A stretch of 64,000 bases of DNA from Epinephelus fuscoguttatus (taxonomy: Eukaryota > Chordata > Actinopteri > Perciformes > Serranidae), in contig NC_064761.1 of assembly GCF_011397635.1 (NCBI RefSeq), positions 41,008,143-41,072,142 of the forward strand, in the 5' to 3' direction. Below are positions 1-13,383 of this stretch, piece by piece. The notes beneath the pieces were generated by a model. It was not told where the DNA came from and made no database searches. It worked only from the letters and a program-made list of their open reading frames with translations. The position numbers were made by a program, and so were the translations under genes. The number at the start of each line of letters is the position of its first letter. The first letter of the stretch is position 1.

Positions 1-145
1 TTTTAAATGGTTCGGCTCGCAAAAGTGGAATTAAAATAAAACAAAATAAAATAAAATAATATCCTGCACAGGGTCGTGCCGAACCGAAAGTTGCGTACCG
101 AACGGTTCGACACAAATACACGTACCGTTATGGCCCTAATATTTA
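1..145. repeat. hAT-like terminal repeat fragment
   Basis: The stretch carries repeated CGAACCG/GTACCG words ending in a GTACCGTTA...CCCTAATATTTATG block, a pattern I know from the ends of fish hAT-type DNA elements. The element is cut by the window edge, so neither its partner end nor its target duplication can be seen. The family assignment is from memory. Confidence 0.35.
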
Positions 146-420
146 TGTTTCCAGACTATTACCACTGTTCTAAAATAGTCTTTTCTAAAATAGAAAATTA
201 GGTATTTCCAAAAAGAATTTAATCAATCCGGATCGTGTTTTATGCCGGGCCAAGCACAGTTTGTGTGAGAGCAGACATCTCAGAAAACATACCGCCCCTT
301 TTACCTGATTGACAAGTGGTTTGTCCAGTCCGCTGCCCCATGACCCTCCTCCAGCCCCCCAGGTATCAAGTTTCACTCCAACACTGCACCTTCGACAAGA
401 CGAGTTTCACGTGGTTCACA

Positions 421-600
421 ATGGGTAGATGCAAGTTTTTGGATGGATGGCTTGACAATATCATATATAAATACTGGTTGGCCAAGGGTTCCCAATTCAC
501 ACACAGAGCTAGATGCAAGCTTTGTGTGGAATCGTTTGACATCGCCAACATGGGGGAGAAGGCGAATCTGAGCCACATGAAAGGAAAAAACACCGACGTC
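421..600 (+). mobile_element. BED zinc-finger fragment of a hAT-type transposase
   Basis: Frame +1 from 421 reads MGRCKFLDGWLDN... followed by RARCKLCVESFDIANMG and LSHMKGKN. The CxxC, the SFDIANMG block and the SHMKG histidine stretch match the BED-type zinc finger found at the start of hAT transposases and their domesticated relatives in fish. No catalytic region follows, and the frame stops at 669. It is read as a decayed DNA-transposon piece. An exapted BED exon is possible, but no splice context was found. Confidence 0.5.
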
Positions 601-669
601 TCGTTACTGCATCGCTTGCACCCAGAGTCCCAACCTTTTTGCCTCAGCCCAGACATTGAACTTACCTGA

Positions 670-3600
670 GTTTTTATTTGGTACTTTATGGTATGGTATT
701 TATGGTACTTGGCTACAATCGCCTATTAAGAATAATTCAATATGATGTGAAATATGATACACTGATATATTTACTCAAATGGCGCATATTCCCTGGGGAA
801 AAAAAAAAAAAAAAAAAAGCAGAGAAGTCTGAAAATTAGGGTATGGAAAAGTATGGAATTTTGAAATTCCAAATGTGTAGGGACCCTATTATTTGTATTT
901 TCTTGTCAGGGTTAGATGAGAAGATTAACGCCACTCTCAAATCTGTTCAGTTCGATATGGAGCCACTGTCTGCAGTCTGTTAAAGCTGCTCGCCTTGGTT
1001 GAAAAGGCAGCGCTAAAGTGCCCTCTTGAGTGATCAAAACGAGACGATGTTCCCTATGTCGCCATACATGACACACTAGCTTCTTGCACACCAATGGGCC
1101 CATGTCATGCAGTAGGTGCCCTTTTTTCCTTTTCGCTGCTGCCCTTCAAACATCCTGAGTCCGTCACTGAACGTTAATGTTTCAGAGGCTACGCTACAGT
1201 AGGCAAACGTTAGCCATTAGCAACTGGATGTTGGAGTTTTCTTAGAACCATATGAAAATGGTACAAGTATGAGTTTTTATCTCTGGTGGAATTCACTTAC
1301 ATTTTAGTGTGCCATCAGCTTATTAATAGCATCTTAACCTAAACAAAGAAAAGCGTAAAATTTCCAGAAAGGTAAGTGTTGCTTTAACTTAGATTAGAAA
1401 CAGGAAAACAGCCTGGCTCCGTCCAAAAATAAGTCAATCTAAATGTTACGAACAAACCGTAATCTGTACAAAAGCTGTAACAACAACAGGATGTAGTTTT
1501 ATGGGGGGTTAACTGCTGAACTATTTCTTGTCAGGAAGCAGTGACTTCCTGGAATGTCCACATAAAACATGTCGAATTTACACTTCCATTTTGGATTCCA
1601 CAAACAAGATATAAGATACTAATTATTTAGCATTAAAGATGCTGGTAGGCGCATATTGTTACCTTTGGACAGAGTCAGGCTAGCAGTTTCCACTTGTTTC
1701 CAGTCTTTATGCTAAGCTAAGCTAAGCTAACCAGCTGCTGGCTGTATTCAGACATGGGGGTGGTATCAATCTTCTCAGCTGACGCTCAGTGAGAAAATAA
1801 GTCTATTTAATGGACATAAAAGTACAAGAACAGTAAAGAAGTGCAGCTGGAAGGAGGAAGGGCTCGTAAGATGTTAAAGTCATCTCATACAGGGTGTCTA
1901 CAGGTCCTTAAGAAGTCTTAAATTAATTTTTATAAATATTAGGCCTTAAAAGTCATTAAATATTCTTACATTATCCACCTTTTACATTCTATTTATCAAA
2001 ATCCGTCAAGCTCTCCAATGTGAAAATCCTTCTTTCTGATGTTGCAAATCTTTAAACCCACCATTAAACCTAATACTTAAAACTTACCCAGTACTATCTA
2101 ACTCACTCTAATGAACATATTCCTACATAAAACCTACATTCTGCACAGCACCACATACCTACAGTTTATATTTTATACTTACCTGCAATGAATACGAATA
2201 GTCCAAATAAAAATAATCTTGAAAAGGTTTTAAAAAGCCTTAAATACCCGTAACACCCTGTCATAATACACATTACAGAAACCATAATGTTGTCTCTGCA
2301 TCTGTAATTGACCCTTTACCCCAGATATGATTTTGCCATCGTGGAGATACAGGGTTTGTGTGTGACGACATCACAGATATGTGCTGATATACTGTAGTCT
2401 TTGGATGAGACAGCTGATCTCTACTGATAGTTTGATGTAGTTGATATGGTCATGAGTTATGAGTGACACATTCAGCCTCAGAGGATAAAAGCCGTCCCCT
2501 CCAGTTAAAGCTGGGCAGTGTCTGTTTTATATGAAGCAGCACAAAGACAGAATAAAAACAAAAACCTCCCACATCCTCCATAAATTCATATGTTTGTGAG
2601 TATATATAGCACGTAGCACTTAAACTCTCCCACGCAAAAATAAAGACACACTTCACACTGGAGGATCTACGTGGGGAAATTAGTTTACTGGTTCATTTCC
2701 CATGATGCCTCTGGTACAGTGAGCAGCACGCAGGGTGAAATCCCACACCAGTTGCTACTTATAGCTCTGAAAGGGATACCCACCGAGCCCTGAGAACGCC
2801 TGTCTGCACAGCGGTGTAGAGTAGCTTTGTAGCTGTGTAACCTCACCCACTTAGTTCATCCAGTGGACCTCCACAAGTACACAGAGACTCAGACAAAAAC
2901 AAAACACACAGCCGGACTGACGTATGCAGGAACACAAAGCACCGCTGAGAAAACGCAGAGAAACAACCACTCGCACATTTAATTAGGCTAAACTCTATCT
3001 GTTTACATTTCCAAATGACATCATGTCAACAGATCTCATCTTTGGGATCCTGAGGACAGATCAGAACCATGTTGTTCCCTTTGCACATGGGAAAGTTTAG
3101 CTTATGAGTTTATGACTTTCTGGCATGAAAGACGAGGAGGAAATGAAGATATCAAGCAAAAGTCCAAAAGTTAGTTTCATACGTTGGTTTTATGACAACT
3201 GCTGTTTTATTACGTACGTCAGGAGATAATTTTTTGCAGCACGTTGCTCCTTTGTTTTATTGTTCCATGTAACGTGATGGATTTGGGAATCTTCCAGAGC
3301 GATTAGTGGTAATGTGTGTCGTTAAGTAATAACGAAAGTTTACTTCCTTACGTTTTGCTTCAGATAAGGCACGCATGCATCTTTGTAGAGTTGTTATCTG
3401 CTGAAATACTGCAGGTCCAATGTGATATGAGTCACATATATGACTTCTCGGAGCCATGTGGACAGCCAGGATGTCACTGTGAGTTTACACTGCTTCGCTT
3501 TCTCTCAGGACCAATCATGGATTTCAGTCAGTATTTCAGGGATTTGTTCACCATTTCTTTAAAGCTGCTACGACTGTGAGTTCTCCGTTTCTCTGCGTGG

Positions 3601-3852
3601 TGTTTGTCTTTCCCACTTCCTTTTTAAACACGAGTAAGTATGAACCAAAGAGCCAAGGTTTTCTTCTCATCCCATCTGCTATTTTGATTTATTTTCTTTA
3701 AATTCAATCAATTGCATTTCATTATCTACACACACACACACACGCGTACAGAAACACGCCCATAGGCACCGTCCTGCCCGAGGGCGAGATATAAAGATTG
3801 ATGATCTGATTGCATGTTGCTGTGGTTGTCATCTATTTTCTTTTGCCAACAG
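670..3852. other. Non-coding stretch upstream of the first visible CRACD exon
   Basis: No exon can be supported here. It holds a poly-A run near 800-818, old interspersed repeats (a block with GCTAAGCTAAGCTAAGCTAA at 1711-1730, common in fish MITEs), and a short CA run near 3729-3743. The first coding exon or exons of CRACD should lie upstream, either here and unrecognised or outside the window. Confidence 0.5.
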
Positions 3853-4645
3853 AGAGAAAGCGACAGGGCAAATTCCAGCCCTTCAGACGACTCTTTGGGA
3901 AGAAGAAGAAGAGGGAGGCGAAGGGGGGCTTTGATGGAGCAGAGCTAAAGGCGAGTTTCTCGACTGGGGAAGTGTGCAACGGAGTTGTGTCTGAGGATGA
4001 GGAGTCCAATCAAAATCTGAGGTAACTACATAGATACAGTTTCATTTTCACACCTATTTGTCTGAGTTATACATAATGAAACTGAGCCGGTGCTCTTGTC
4101 ATTTTATTATTACTGATAAAAGCTGCAGCCGCAGGTTTTTATGAACAGTTTAGGGCCTTTGCCGCCTTTAACAAAGCAGATTTTATCCAAGAAACAATTT
4201 CTTATCAGATTTCATTCACTTCCAGAAAAAATGAAAGTGTATACGCACACTCTCATGAACGCTGCAAGTTGTGGTTGCACAATCTGTGGGGCAAAAGGGT
4301 GAGGCTCTGCTCAAACACAGCTTCTAAAAGGCTCAACACCATTTCAGCCTTTAATTGATGTGCTGAAACTGTTGGTGTGTAAAGAGGTCATTCATTTCTT
4401 TGTGTAAAATGATTTACGGCAAGGCCGCTCATGATAAATGAATGAAAGACTGGCAGTAATGACACGCTGCAGCACTGAAGACGCGCTTATTCTCCTGCAG
4501 GGAGCTGAATCCCATCGGATCTCGAGCCCTCTCACACGACAGCATCTTCATCCCAGAGGAGCCGGCGGCAGAGCCCGGCCTAGATCACAACATGTCCCAG
4601 GAAAACGTCTCGGATAAAGTCAGGAATCTGCAGGTGGGCCTTGTA

Positions 4646-4696
<51 letters not shown>

Positions 4697-7600
4697 AATC
4701 AGTTGCTGAGCAGTTATCTTTTGTCTACATGCATAACGTGTCACCTCTTCTGTTGGTGGAACAGAGGCAGATAGCACAAGGTATCAAGTTTGGCCAGAGG
4801 CCTCCTTCTCTGAGGAAAAGTGAAGGAGATGAGGGGAGTTCAGATGAGGAAGAGGTTCCCCGGAGTCCTCTGAAGGTTTTGGCCCAGGTAGAAGCTGAGC
4901 CAGCAAACACAGAGCCAAAGGTAACGACTTTCTATACTGTAGAAAGACTCAAATAACTTGAAATTGGTGCTACATGACCAGAAGAAAGGGCTGTGGCATT
5001 TGCTTTAGCTCACATCTACAACTACCAGAATGCTCTGTGCTAGACTGGACTAATTAATTGACACGGTAAACAATATGGCTGCTAGCAAACAATCTCAAAT
5101 TACAGTTAAACAGTAAGCTTAAGTATGCGCAGGAAGGCAATCCAGGCACTCCAAAAATATAGAACACAAGTATTTACAGTATACAGTATTTAAAAGCCTT
5201 TATTGTAGTCGCTTTTTTACAGCCCCAACAAAGACAACAAGGAAGGCTTTCAATATTCCTTCCTTGTTTTCTATATATATGGAGCGCCTGGATTGCCTTC
5301 CTGCGTATCCTGTTGTTTCCATTCTCCACAAGCACCTGACACACGGTTTTGATTAACGTCTGAAAACATCGTATTTGATCAGCACTGCTTGGTTTTACAG
5401 TTTGATCGGAGTTTACGGGAGAGGGGCGGGTTTCTCTCTTGATCCACTTCTCACTAAACTCCTCGTGTCTGTGGTGGTGCGCATACGCAAGTGCAAACTG
5501 TAGTTAAAGTAACACATCTACAGCCAGTGAAAATCTGCCGGATGATGCGAAACGTCATCTAGCTCAACCAAGGAACTGTGCGCCGGAAAGTTTGAGGGAA
5601 GTTTACCAGTTCGTTTACAAACACTACCCATGATGCTGTGCCACGAAGTGGGTTGAAAATGGGCAAAGAATCTCTTTAACTTAATTTAATGACAGCTTTA
5701 CACTTCAAAATCTGTTTACAGGTGTGTTGGGAAGCTTTTTGTGGCCGCAGAGGGAGTGGCGCAAAAGTCGCTAAGTGTCCTCAAGTGATGTCACATGAGT
5801 CAGTTGGAGCTAAACTATGAATCTGAAAACAAAAAAATCTGAGGATGTGGAGTTATGAAGTTTACCAGACCTCTCTGCTCCTCATCTCTGCATAAGGCTA
5901 GCGGCTTGAAGCATTAGCTGCTACTAGCATAATACAGCCGAATCTTTGAGTCTGCAGCATTATCACGCCAGTGTGTGTCTGTGGTACGCTGAGTAGGCGG
6001 AGTCTGCACACCTTTTAAAGGCATCTCCGGCAGCATATACACCTGATGCTTTGTTTGATCATTCAATATTGCAATTACAGTCTTTGCCCTAAATAGGGAT
6101 GTACAGTGCTTTATGCTATTACAACTCAATGAGAGCAGCCATCAGGTGATTACTGGCATATTTTATTCTCTGTGGCATCATTATCTTGTCTACAATTAAT
6201 GACACAATAAGCTTTGATCACTCTGACAGATCCATGATTTGATTATTAGTGCCACCGCCTCCTGCCAACAAATGTTTTCACCTCTGTTTAAGAGATATGC
6301 TCCTCCCACGTGCTCCTCATTATCTCTTACTGGATTCTGCCCGGCTGAAGGAAAAGGAGCGCACCCTCTGATTGAACTGTAGGCCATCGCAGTTGCATTA
6401 TGGTTAATGTAGGCGCCAGGTTTTGGCAAGAAAGCAGAATGTGTGGGATAAAAAAGGGCAGTCGCTGTTGTTCTGCAGCATTGATTCTGATCCTTTCCAT
6501 TGTGAGTCAGACAGTGTTATAGGAGTGCAATGCTATTTTGGTGCAGCACTCTTAGATTGGATGTGTTTCAGTTTTATAAATAAATTCTGTGTTACTGTGA
6601 CCAAAGCAGGTCCAGGGGGCTCAACAAGCCGGACCACACACCACCCCAGTGAAGTCACCGAGGTCCAAACGAGTTCTTCCGCCCACTGGTACGATCGAGT
6701 CCATCAATCTGGACGCTGTTCCACAGTCTGTTCCTCGTTTGGACAACACCGCTGCCAAGCATAAACTGTCCGTCAAACCGAAAAACCAGAGAGTTTCACG
6801 CAAACACCGGCGGTTTACACAGGTGAGCCAAACTATGAGTCACCTCAAATGCATGCTTTTAGTATGTTTTTATTTATTTGTGTCATTTCCCACCATTTGT
6901 TGTGGTTAATAAAATATGAACTTACCATATTTCCACTTTTCTAGGACCTCCAAGAGGTTTCTATTCCTGGTGTGGTGCGAGAGGACCTCGAGGCAGCAGG
7001 CGTCTCCACAGACGAGCAGCGCAGAGCATCTGTTGAGTCCCTAGAAAGCTTCAAGAAGCAGAGACTCCATGAGGAGGAGAGACAGGAGACGAGGAGGAGG
7101 AGGGAGCTGGAGGAGCAGAGGCTCAAACAGGAGGAAGAGGAAAGGAGGAAGAGAGCAGCAGAGGAACTGAGGCTGCGTGAACTGGAGGAGGAGAGGTGTC
7201 GTAAACGGCAGGAGGAGGAGGAACGAAGGCTTAGAGAGGAGGCAGAAAGAAGGAGGAGGGAGGAAGAGGAAAGGATGTGGCGAGAGGAGGAAGAGCGCAT
7301 CCGAAGGGAGGAGGAAGAAAGGAGGATGCGAGAGGAGCAGGAGCGCCGACAGCGTGAGGAGGAGGAGAGGAGACGACTGGAAGAGCAGAGAAGGAAAAAG
7401 GAGGAGGAGGAAGAAGCGAGGAGGCAGCAGGAGCTTGAGGCCGAAAGGAAGAGGAAGCAGAGAGAGGAAGAAGAGGAAAGGAAGAAGAGGGAGGAAGCAG
7501 ACAGACTGAGGTTGCAGGAGATTGAAGAAAAGAAAAAAGCAGAAGCAGAGGAGCAGAGGAGGGCTGAGGAGCTGCGCTGGAGGGAGATGGAGGAGAGACA

Positions 7601-10600
7601 GAAGCCTTTCTCTTTCAAAGTTTCATCTGGGGAAAAACAGATTTTGTTCCAGAAGGTCAACCTGACGCCTGTTACGCCGGCCTCCAGCCACCAGAGCGGT
7701 GCTGTGGCTGAACAAAGAGAGAGCGCTAAGGCTTCCTCCTCTGAAGTACCAGACTCCCCCAACCTGCCAACATCTCCATATGTCCCCCACACAGCCATCC
7801 TAGTGACAGGCGCCCAGCTCTGTGGGACAGCTGTCAATTTAGACCAGATCAAGGACACCGCCTGCAAGTCTCTGCTGGGTTTGGGAGAGGACAGAAAGGC
7901 ACAGGGAACACCGCCGACCAAGAGCAAGACTTCCCCCGACCGCAAGTCTGGCAAAACCAAATCACTCAACGAGTCCGCGCTTTCTACAGACCAATCCGTC
8001 CTGGCAGAATGGGCGAGCATCAGATCAAAGATATTCAAGGGGGTAGAAGAGGGGAAATACGACGAGTACCCTGACCCGAGTAAGACCCACCCTCAGCCCA
8101 GCAGCGAGGAGCCGCCTGCGTTCTCCCACACCAACCTCAGGAAGACCATGTCTGCCAGCGCCAAGTTCTCCATCACTCCTGCGAAGAAGAAGTTTGGAGA
8201 TTCAAACAGGAACTCTGAGGTGTTCGTCACAGATGATAAGGACGCAGGAGAGGAAGTTACTCCATCCGATAGCCCCACCGCCGCCTCCCCAGCTCCAACC
8301 AGTAAACCTCAGAACAGGACGAGTAAATCCGTCCGCATCGTAGAAAGAGGGTCAGAGGAGTGTATGTTTGCCAAAGACCTCCCCTCTTTCCTGGTTCCCA
8401 GCCCTGGAGCCAAACCTGAAGGGCTAGAGGTGAAGAGCAGGGCTCAGAGTGAGACGGCGGTGTCTGACAGTAGAGAGGAGGGAGAGGATCGAGGCCAGGA
8501 CGGTGAGGACAAGCCCTCGCCTTTTGGCATAAAGCTGAGGAGGACCAACTACTCCCTCCGCTTTCACGGCGAACAGTCCACTGAGAAACGGAAGAAGCGA
8601 TACAGTGCCGGGGACAGCTTTGACGGCGTTCCTTCACCTCTCACCCCCATTGAACCAGACTCTGACACTTCCTCTGTCTTTTCTGACAAATCCGCAAGTC
8701 CCACATCGCCTCAGAGAGAAGGCGCGGTGGGCAAGTACCTGCATGCAGCCGCCTCCCCTGCCATCCCTCGGGCTAAACCTGCTAAGTCTACCAGCCCGAC
8801 TGCACACAGTGAGGCTGACAAAGTGCTCTCCAAGCCTCCGCTCTACCGAAGACCAACCACGTCACCCAAACCCAGTGGAGCAGTGTCCACACCTCCCCCA
8901 TCGCCGCTACCTAAAGTGGTCCATGGGCCTCCCAGTGATGCTGGGATCCAGAGGACAGGAGCAGCAGAGTCATCCAGCCAGGAGCCAACGAGCAGGTGCG
9001 AGGAACCTTCAGCTGTGGCCCAGTTACACCGGAGCAGCCAGGGTCAGGTCCAAGGGGACGAGGAGCCGAAGGAGAAGAGATCCTTCTTCCCCTCCATCAA
9101 CATCCCCTGGAGAGAGAAGGCGGACAGAAAGACGGAGCTCATCAAGAGAGGTCAGTGTTACTGTGATCAGTCACTATGCTGTTATTGCTGATCAGGAGTC
9201 TGTATGTTTGCCCTACTAATATGTCAATATGACTGTGTTCCCCTGCAGAAAAACCCTCACTACAGAGCAGGCACTCCCTGGACAGCGCAAGGGTCCAGGA
9301 GAAGGAGGCTGGGCCCTTATGGATCACACTGGCTCTGCAGAAGCAGAAGGGCTTCAGGGAGCAGCAGCAGAACCGAGATGACCGTCGCAGCCAAAGAGAG
9401 GCCAAACTAGCTGAAAAGCAAGCTCGAGACAGAGACAGTGTATGTGCTCCAGACTGCCTCTGTTACACACTTTATAATATTTCTTCTGACATTCACATAA
9501 TCTGGCAGTACTCATACAGTCATTTATCTCTTCTGCAGGTTACGCCGGTGAGCCCCACAGAGAGCAAAGGAAGCGGGAGCACCAGTCCTTCTTCTAAACC
9601 TCAGACTCCAGAGGAGCCCAAGAGACCTGACAGCCTCCTGGGACGATTTGAGCGCCGAGAGCACCTGAAAAAATCCAACACTTTACCCAGCTCGGTCACT
9701 GGTAAGAACCTGCACGTCTAAACATGATAAAACCATATATAGCTGAAATGGTTATTTGATTTGAGTGACTTTGATTATGTTCATTTAGTAAAAGAACACT
9801 TCACCTGCTAAATGATCATTTTGTATCCATTAAACACCCTGTGGTCACGTTATTTGTGAAGAAAACTTTAACTTAACTTTACAGCTCATGCAGCACAATC
9901 CAAGTCTCATTGATCCAGTCATATGCGCAGTACTTCCCAAACACATGCAAACATGATTTAAACCCTTCCGCCTTCGAGTATCGGGGCCTGAGTACGCACT
10001 TTCATATAAGCACTGCTTGGGCTGACTTCAAATGCACTCGAGCGCCCAGGCATGCAACCCAGCTGTGCATGAGACTGTACTGACGTGTTTGAAATCGTAA
10101 TCGCACTTGTTTGGGAAGGATTGAGCATATGAGAGGATAAATCAGACTTTGGTTATACTACATGAGTTGTGTGAAAGTTTGTAAACAATGTTTTGATATA
10201 ATTCTTCATTCGTTAACCGCTGTCACTGATTACTTCAATTCATGAAGAAATGTTTGCCTTTTTTGGAGTCTTAATTTACTGAGGAGGCATATGAAAAACA
10301 AATTCACAGATTCAAGATGACACAGGGTATATAATTGATACAATACAATGATAATTTTGCAGGTGAAGTGCTTTTTTAAGTAAAAAAGTGCTAATAGAAT
10401 AGATAAACTTTATTGTCTGTCCCAACAGTGAAAGAAATTCTCCTTTGACAAGCCTCAACAGGGCATGTGATTCACATTCAAAACAAAATTAAAAAAGGAC
10501 TTTTAAAGCAGCAGCTGGTAAAAGCAGGTTAAACTTTAGTGTCTATTTTAGATTATTTCAGAGGGAATCAAGGATTTCTTGCAGATGTTTTTTGAAATTC

Positions 10601-11877
10601 TAAAATGTAAAGGGTGAGCTGTGTTTTTGTTTTCTTGTAATTTGGGGTGTGTGTTGTGCCACAGGCACAACATATGTAATTCATCCAGCTTATTTCTTAT
10701 TCTTGCTACATGAAATTTCGGCATGCTGCTTGTCTCGCAGCATCTCCAACACACGGGCAAAAAATACATAAAAATGTGGGTAATGACTGGGAACTGTGTG
10801 CTAAGATTTTTTTCAGAGATTCAACAAAATGTTTTTACAAAAGTCCCAAAAAAACTGTTAAATTTCCGTTTGAATGTGACAGGAGATCACTGTGAATTCG
10901 ATGTGACCAGAGCTAAAATGACTCCTATTTGAGGCTCGACCAAATCGCCATATTTTGACATTTAAAAAAAAAAAAAAAAAGATTTAACCTTTAAACAGTT
11001 CGTGAGATTTGGAACTTTATTGGGCTAAATGGACATTTTGATTACTAGGTTTTCATGAAATCGGTGGTGGGAGCAGGCACCCAGTCAGAATTTCTTGAGA
11101 AATTTTCTAGTTTAGATTATTTTTTGTCGGCTTCTGCGAAATTGTGATGGAAATGTATTCATTCATATTTATTAAAGACAGACAGACTAAATAATAAACA
11201 GTCAGATTAATTAATATCGGCTATACCTGGTGGTTTCAGCCCTGAATCTGTAAAAACGATATGTTGAAACTTTTAAAGATTTCAATAATTTGTTAATAAT
11301 TAAAAATATTTATTTAGTATTTATATGCTACAGTAGGATAGAGCTGCAACAACCAGTCAATTGACAGAAAATTAATCAATAACTATTCTGATATTTGAAA
11401 TTTTTTTCAAATGTGAGAATTTGTTGCTTTTCCTTGTTAAACATTCTGGAAAACAGAATATTTTTGAGGCTAGGGACTGTTGGTTGGGCAAAACATACAT
11501 CACCTTGGGCTCTAAGAAATTGTGAAGTACATTTTCCACTGTTATGTTTTAAAGACCATATATATAAATAATATTTATAATCTGAAGACTATTGTTGATG
11601 AATATTTGCAGCAAAATTAGTTTCATTAAGCTTCTTTCATTAAATGAGCCTTTAAAGGCTGTGTGGTGTAACTACAAGATATGTGACTAATTATTGTCCT
11701 TCATTTGTTGTGTCAGTTGAGATCGCAGACTCGACACCGTCGCCACCTGCTGTCAAGGAGGTGTCAAAGCGCTTCCCCTCCAGTGACTCTCCGCAGGTGT
11801 CCACAGAGCCGGCATGGCTGGCTCTGGCCAAGCGAAAGGCCAAAGCCTGGAGCGACTGTCCTCAGATCATCAAATAG
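3853..11877 (+). CDS. cracd: CRACD (KIAA1211), capping protein-inhibiting regulator of actin dynamics; 5' partial
   Basis: Eight exons splice in phase: 3853-4021, 4501-4633, 4765-4920, 6610-6822, 6945-9150, 9249-9439, 9539-9701, 11717-11877 (TAG), giving about 1129 residues; the start codon exon is not visible. Diagnostic blocks are a basic FQPFRRLFGKKKKRE near the N-terminus, SRALSHDSIFIPEE, SQENVSDKV, GTIESINLDAVPQ with RLDNTAAKHKLSVKPK, a roughly 180-residue Glu/Arg run (7060-7610), WITLALQKQKGF, and the C-terminal PAWLALAKRKAKAWSDCPQI. These match CRACD and its paralogue CRACDL. Being next to AASDH and PPAT favours CRACD. The family binds and inhibits actin capping protein, supporting epithelial actin assembly in the cytoplasm. 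The Glu/Arg run should form a long charged helix. Confidence 0.9.
4649..4695. repeat. (GT)n microsatellite
   Basis: About 23 GT units start 15 bases after the donor of the CRACD exon ending at 4633. Both strands stay open through it only because of the dinucleotide repeat. Confidence 0.95.
5124..5309. repeat. Short inverted-repeat element in a CRACD intron
   Basis: The left end has GCGCAGGAAGGCAATCCAGG and the right end has the imperfect reverse complement CCTGGATTGCCTTCCTGCG, enclosing about 130 bases. This is the form of a MITE or a foldback element. No target duplication was clear. Confidence 0.55.
10130..10380. repeat. Interspersed repeat, copy 1 (CRACD last intron)
   Basis: It shares blocks with 14395-14600 in the same order: a TGTGTGA-AGTTTGTA block, TGTTTTGATATA, TTTGCC-TTTTT, ACAAATTCA, and an ending TGCAGGTGAAGTG / TGTAGGTGAATTA. 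The family is unknown. A short LINE/SINE-like piece (TTTATTGTCTGTCCCAACAG) follows at 10411. Confidence 0.45.
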
Positions 11878-13383
11878 CCCCTCCTCCACACACCCCAGCT
11901 TCACTCTGGGCTCAGACCTGCATCGAGACTGCACACTGCCCACAGACTCTGAAGCACCTGGAGAGTCACCATCACCCCGTCCCCCCTCTGCCCTCCATGA
12001 AAACCCTCCTGACTGTGAAACAAGTAAAGCCCTCCATCACCTCGCAACCCCGCACACACACTGGCTGGTACTATTATCATGTTAAAGTGCGCTTCACATC
12101 CAAATATTCCAATACAGTCGCACAGATATATGTAAACAATTGTTGCGCGCATGCACATACTGTATACAAACACACAAAGTATAATGTCCCACAGATAGAA
12201 CGAACATGTCGCAGTCTAGGGGGGCAGCAGCCAATCACAACCACGGCTGGCCATCGCAATAGCCAACCCCGATTTTGGTTTTTTTTTTATTTTATTTTGT
12301 AGCCAACTGTGTCACCATGGTTGTAAATAAATCATTCGCTCAACACAATAAAAGGTGTCTTTAGTAGAGAGGTGAAGCTCTGACATGTGACAGTGTTTAA
12401 TCAACAGAGGGTAACTGTCTGAATCGTGTTTTAAGGGCTACCAGTAACAATAACTCGACATGACCCTGTTGAATCTGCATCTGATGGAAGTGTTACATGC
12501 GTTGGTATTATTTATGTGAAGAATACCGTATCTCCTCTGAGCCTTGTTTGTCATGTACAAAAGAAGCCTTTTTTTTTTTTTTTTTTACTCATACTCACAA
12601 CCTTAGCATAACACTTCTCACTGTGTCCGTGACGACTGTGATAGCTGTCAAACAGGCTATTGTACAATTTTTGCCATTTTAAAGTAACCTAGAATCTGTC
12701 ATGATCACACGGTGGGTGCACCTAAACACAGCACTGAAGACCACAAGTGTTACTGGGCATTTACAGTGAGCCACACATTACCCTCACAGCTGTGTGACGA
12801 CGTGACTTGGATTTTTTTTCTTCTTGCTAATGGAGACAGACACAACACCTGCTTGCTGTAACATACAATTCTCGTAGCCGTCCTCCCGTAACACACTTGT
12901 GTTTGTAGGCTTACGCCATCACTTCCACGTAAATGTGATATGATCTTACATAATGATGTAAGCATTTCCTCTGTGAATGGAGGAAAAAAGAAGCCCTCCA
13001 GCATTCTCATTTCCTGCCACTCAACTTAACAATCTGTATGTATGTAAGTATGTACTGTATGGAAGTGGAAGGCGTCACCGGAGCTTCGTTCAGAAGGAGT
13101 CACTTTGTCATTTTGTTTCTAACGTTGGTCGTGCACAATAGTGTAGTGTACGCAGTGTTATATGTAACAAGAAAAAAATGTTTGGTATTATTTGCACTTT
13201 TTTTGTCCCACTTAGAGATATTCATGAGAAAATTCTTAAAGAGACACAAAATGTTATGAATAATGTAAATTAAATACTGATGTCTGAACTGGAAGACTCA
13301 TTATTTCCCTCAACTTTAATTAAAGCTTATTTCCCAAAGCACCCTCTGCGCTCTGACACAGATTGAAAAGCAATCAGTGTTTA
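11878..13383. other. CRACD 3' UTR and the tail-to-tail interval with AASDH
   Basis: The CRACD 3' UTR probably ends after one of two AATAAA signals, at 12326-12331 and 12347-12352. The rest of the interval shows no coding potential. It has a poly-T run near 12572-12586 and no repeat I could name. Confidence 0.55.

Noticed and set aside
4580-4956. Open frames through the GT microsatellite
   Set aside because: A dinucleotide repeat is open in several frames by composition. Only 4765-4920 of this stretch is a real exon.
6941-8038. Long serine-rich open frame on the minus strand opposite CRACD
   Set aside because: It is the antisense shadow of the Glu/Arg-coding repeat; GAG/AGG read backwards gives CTC/CCT and Ser-rich frames.
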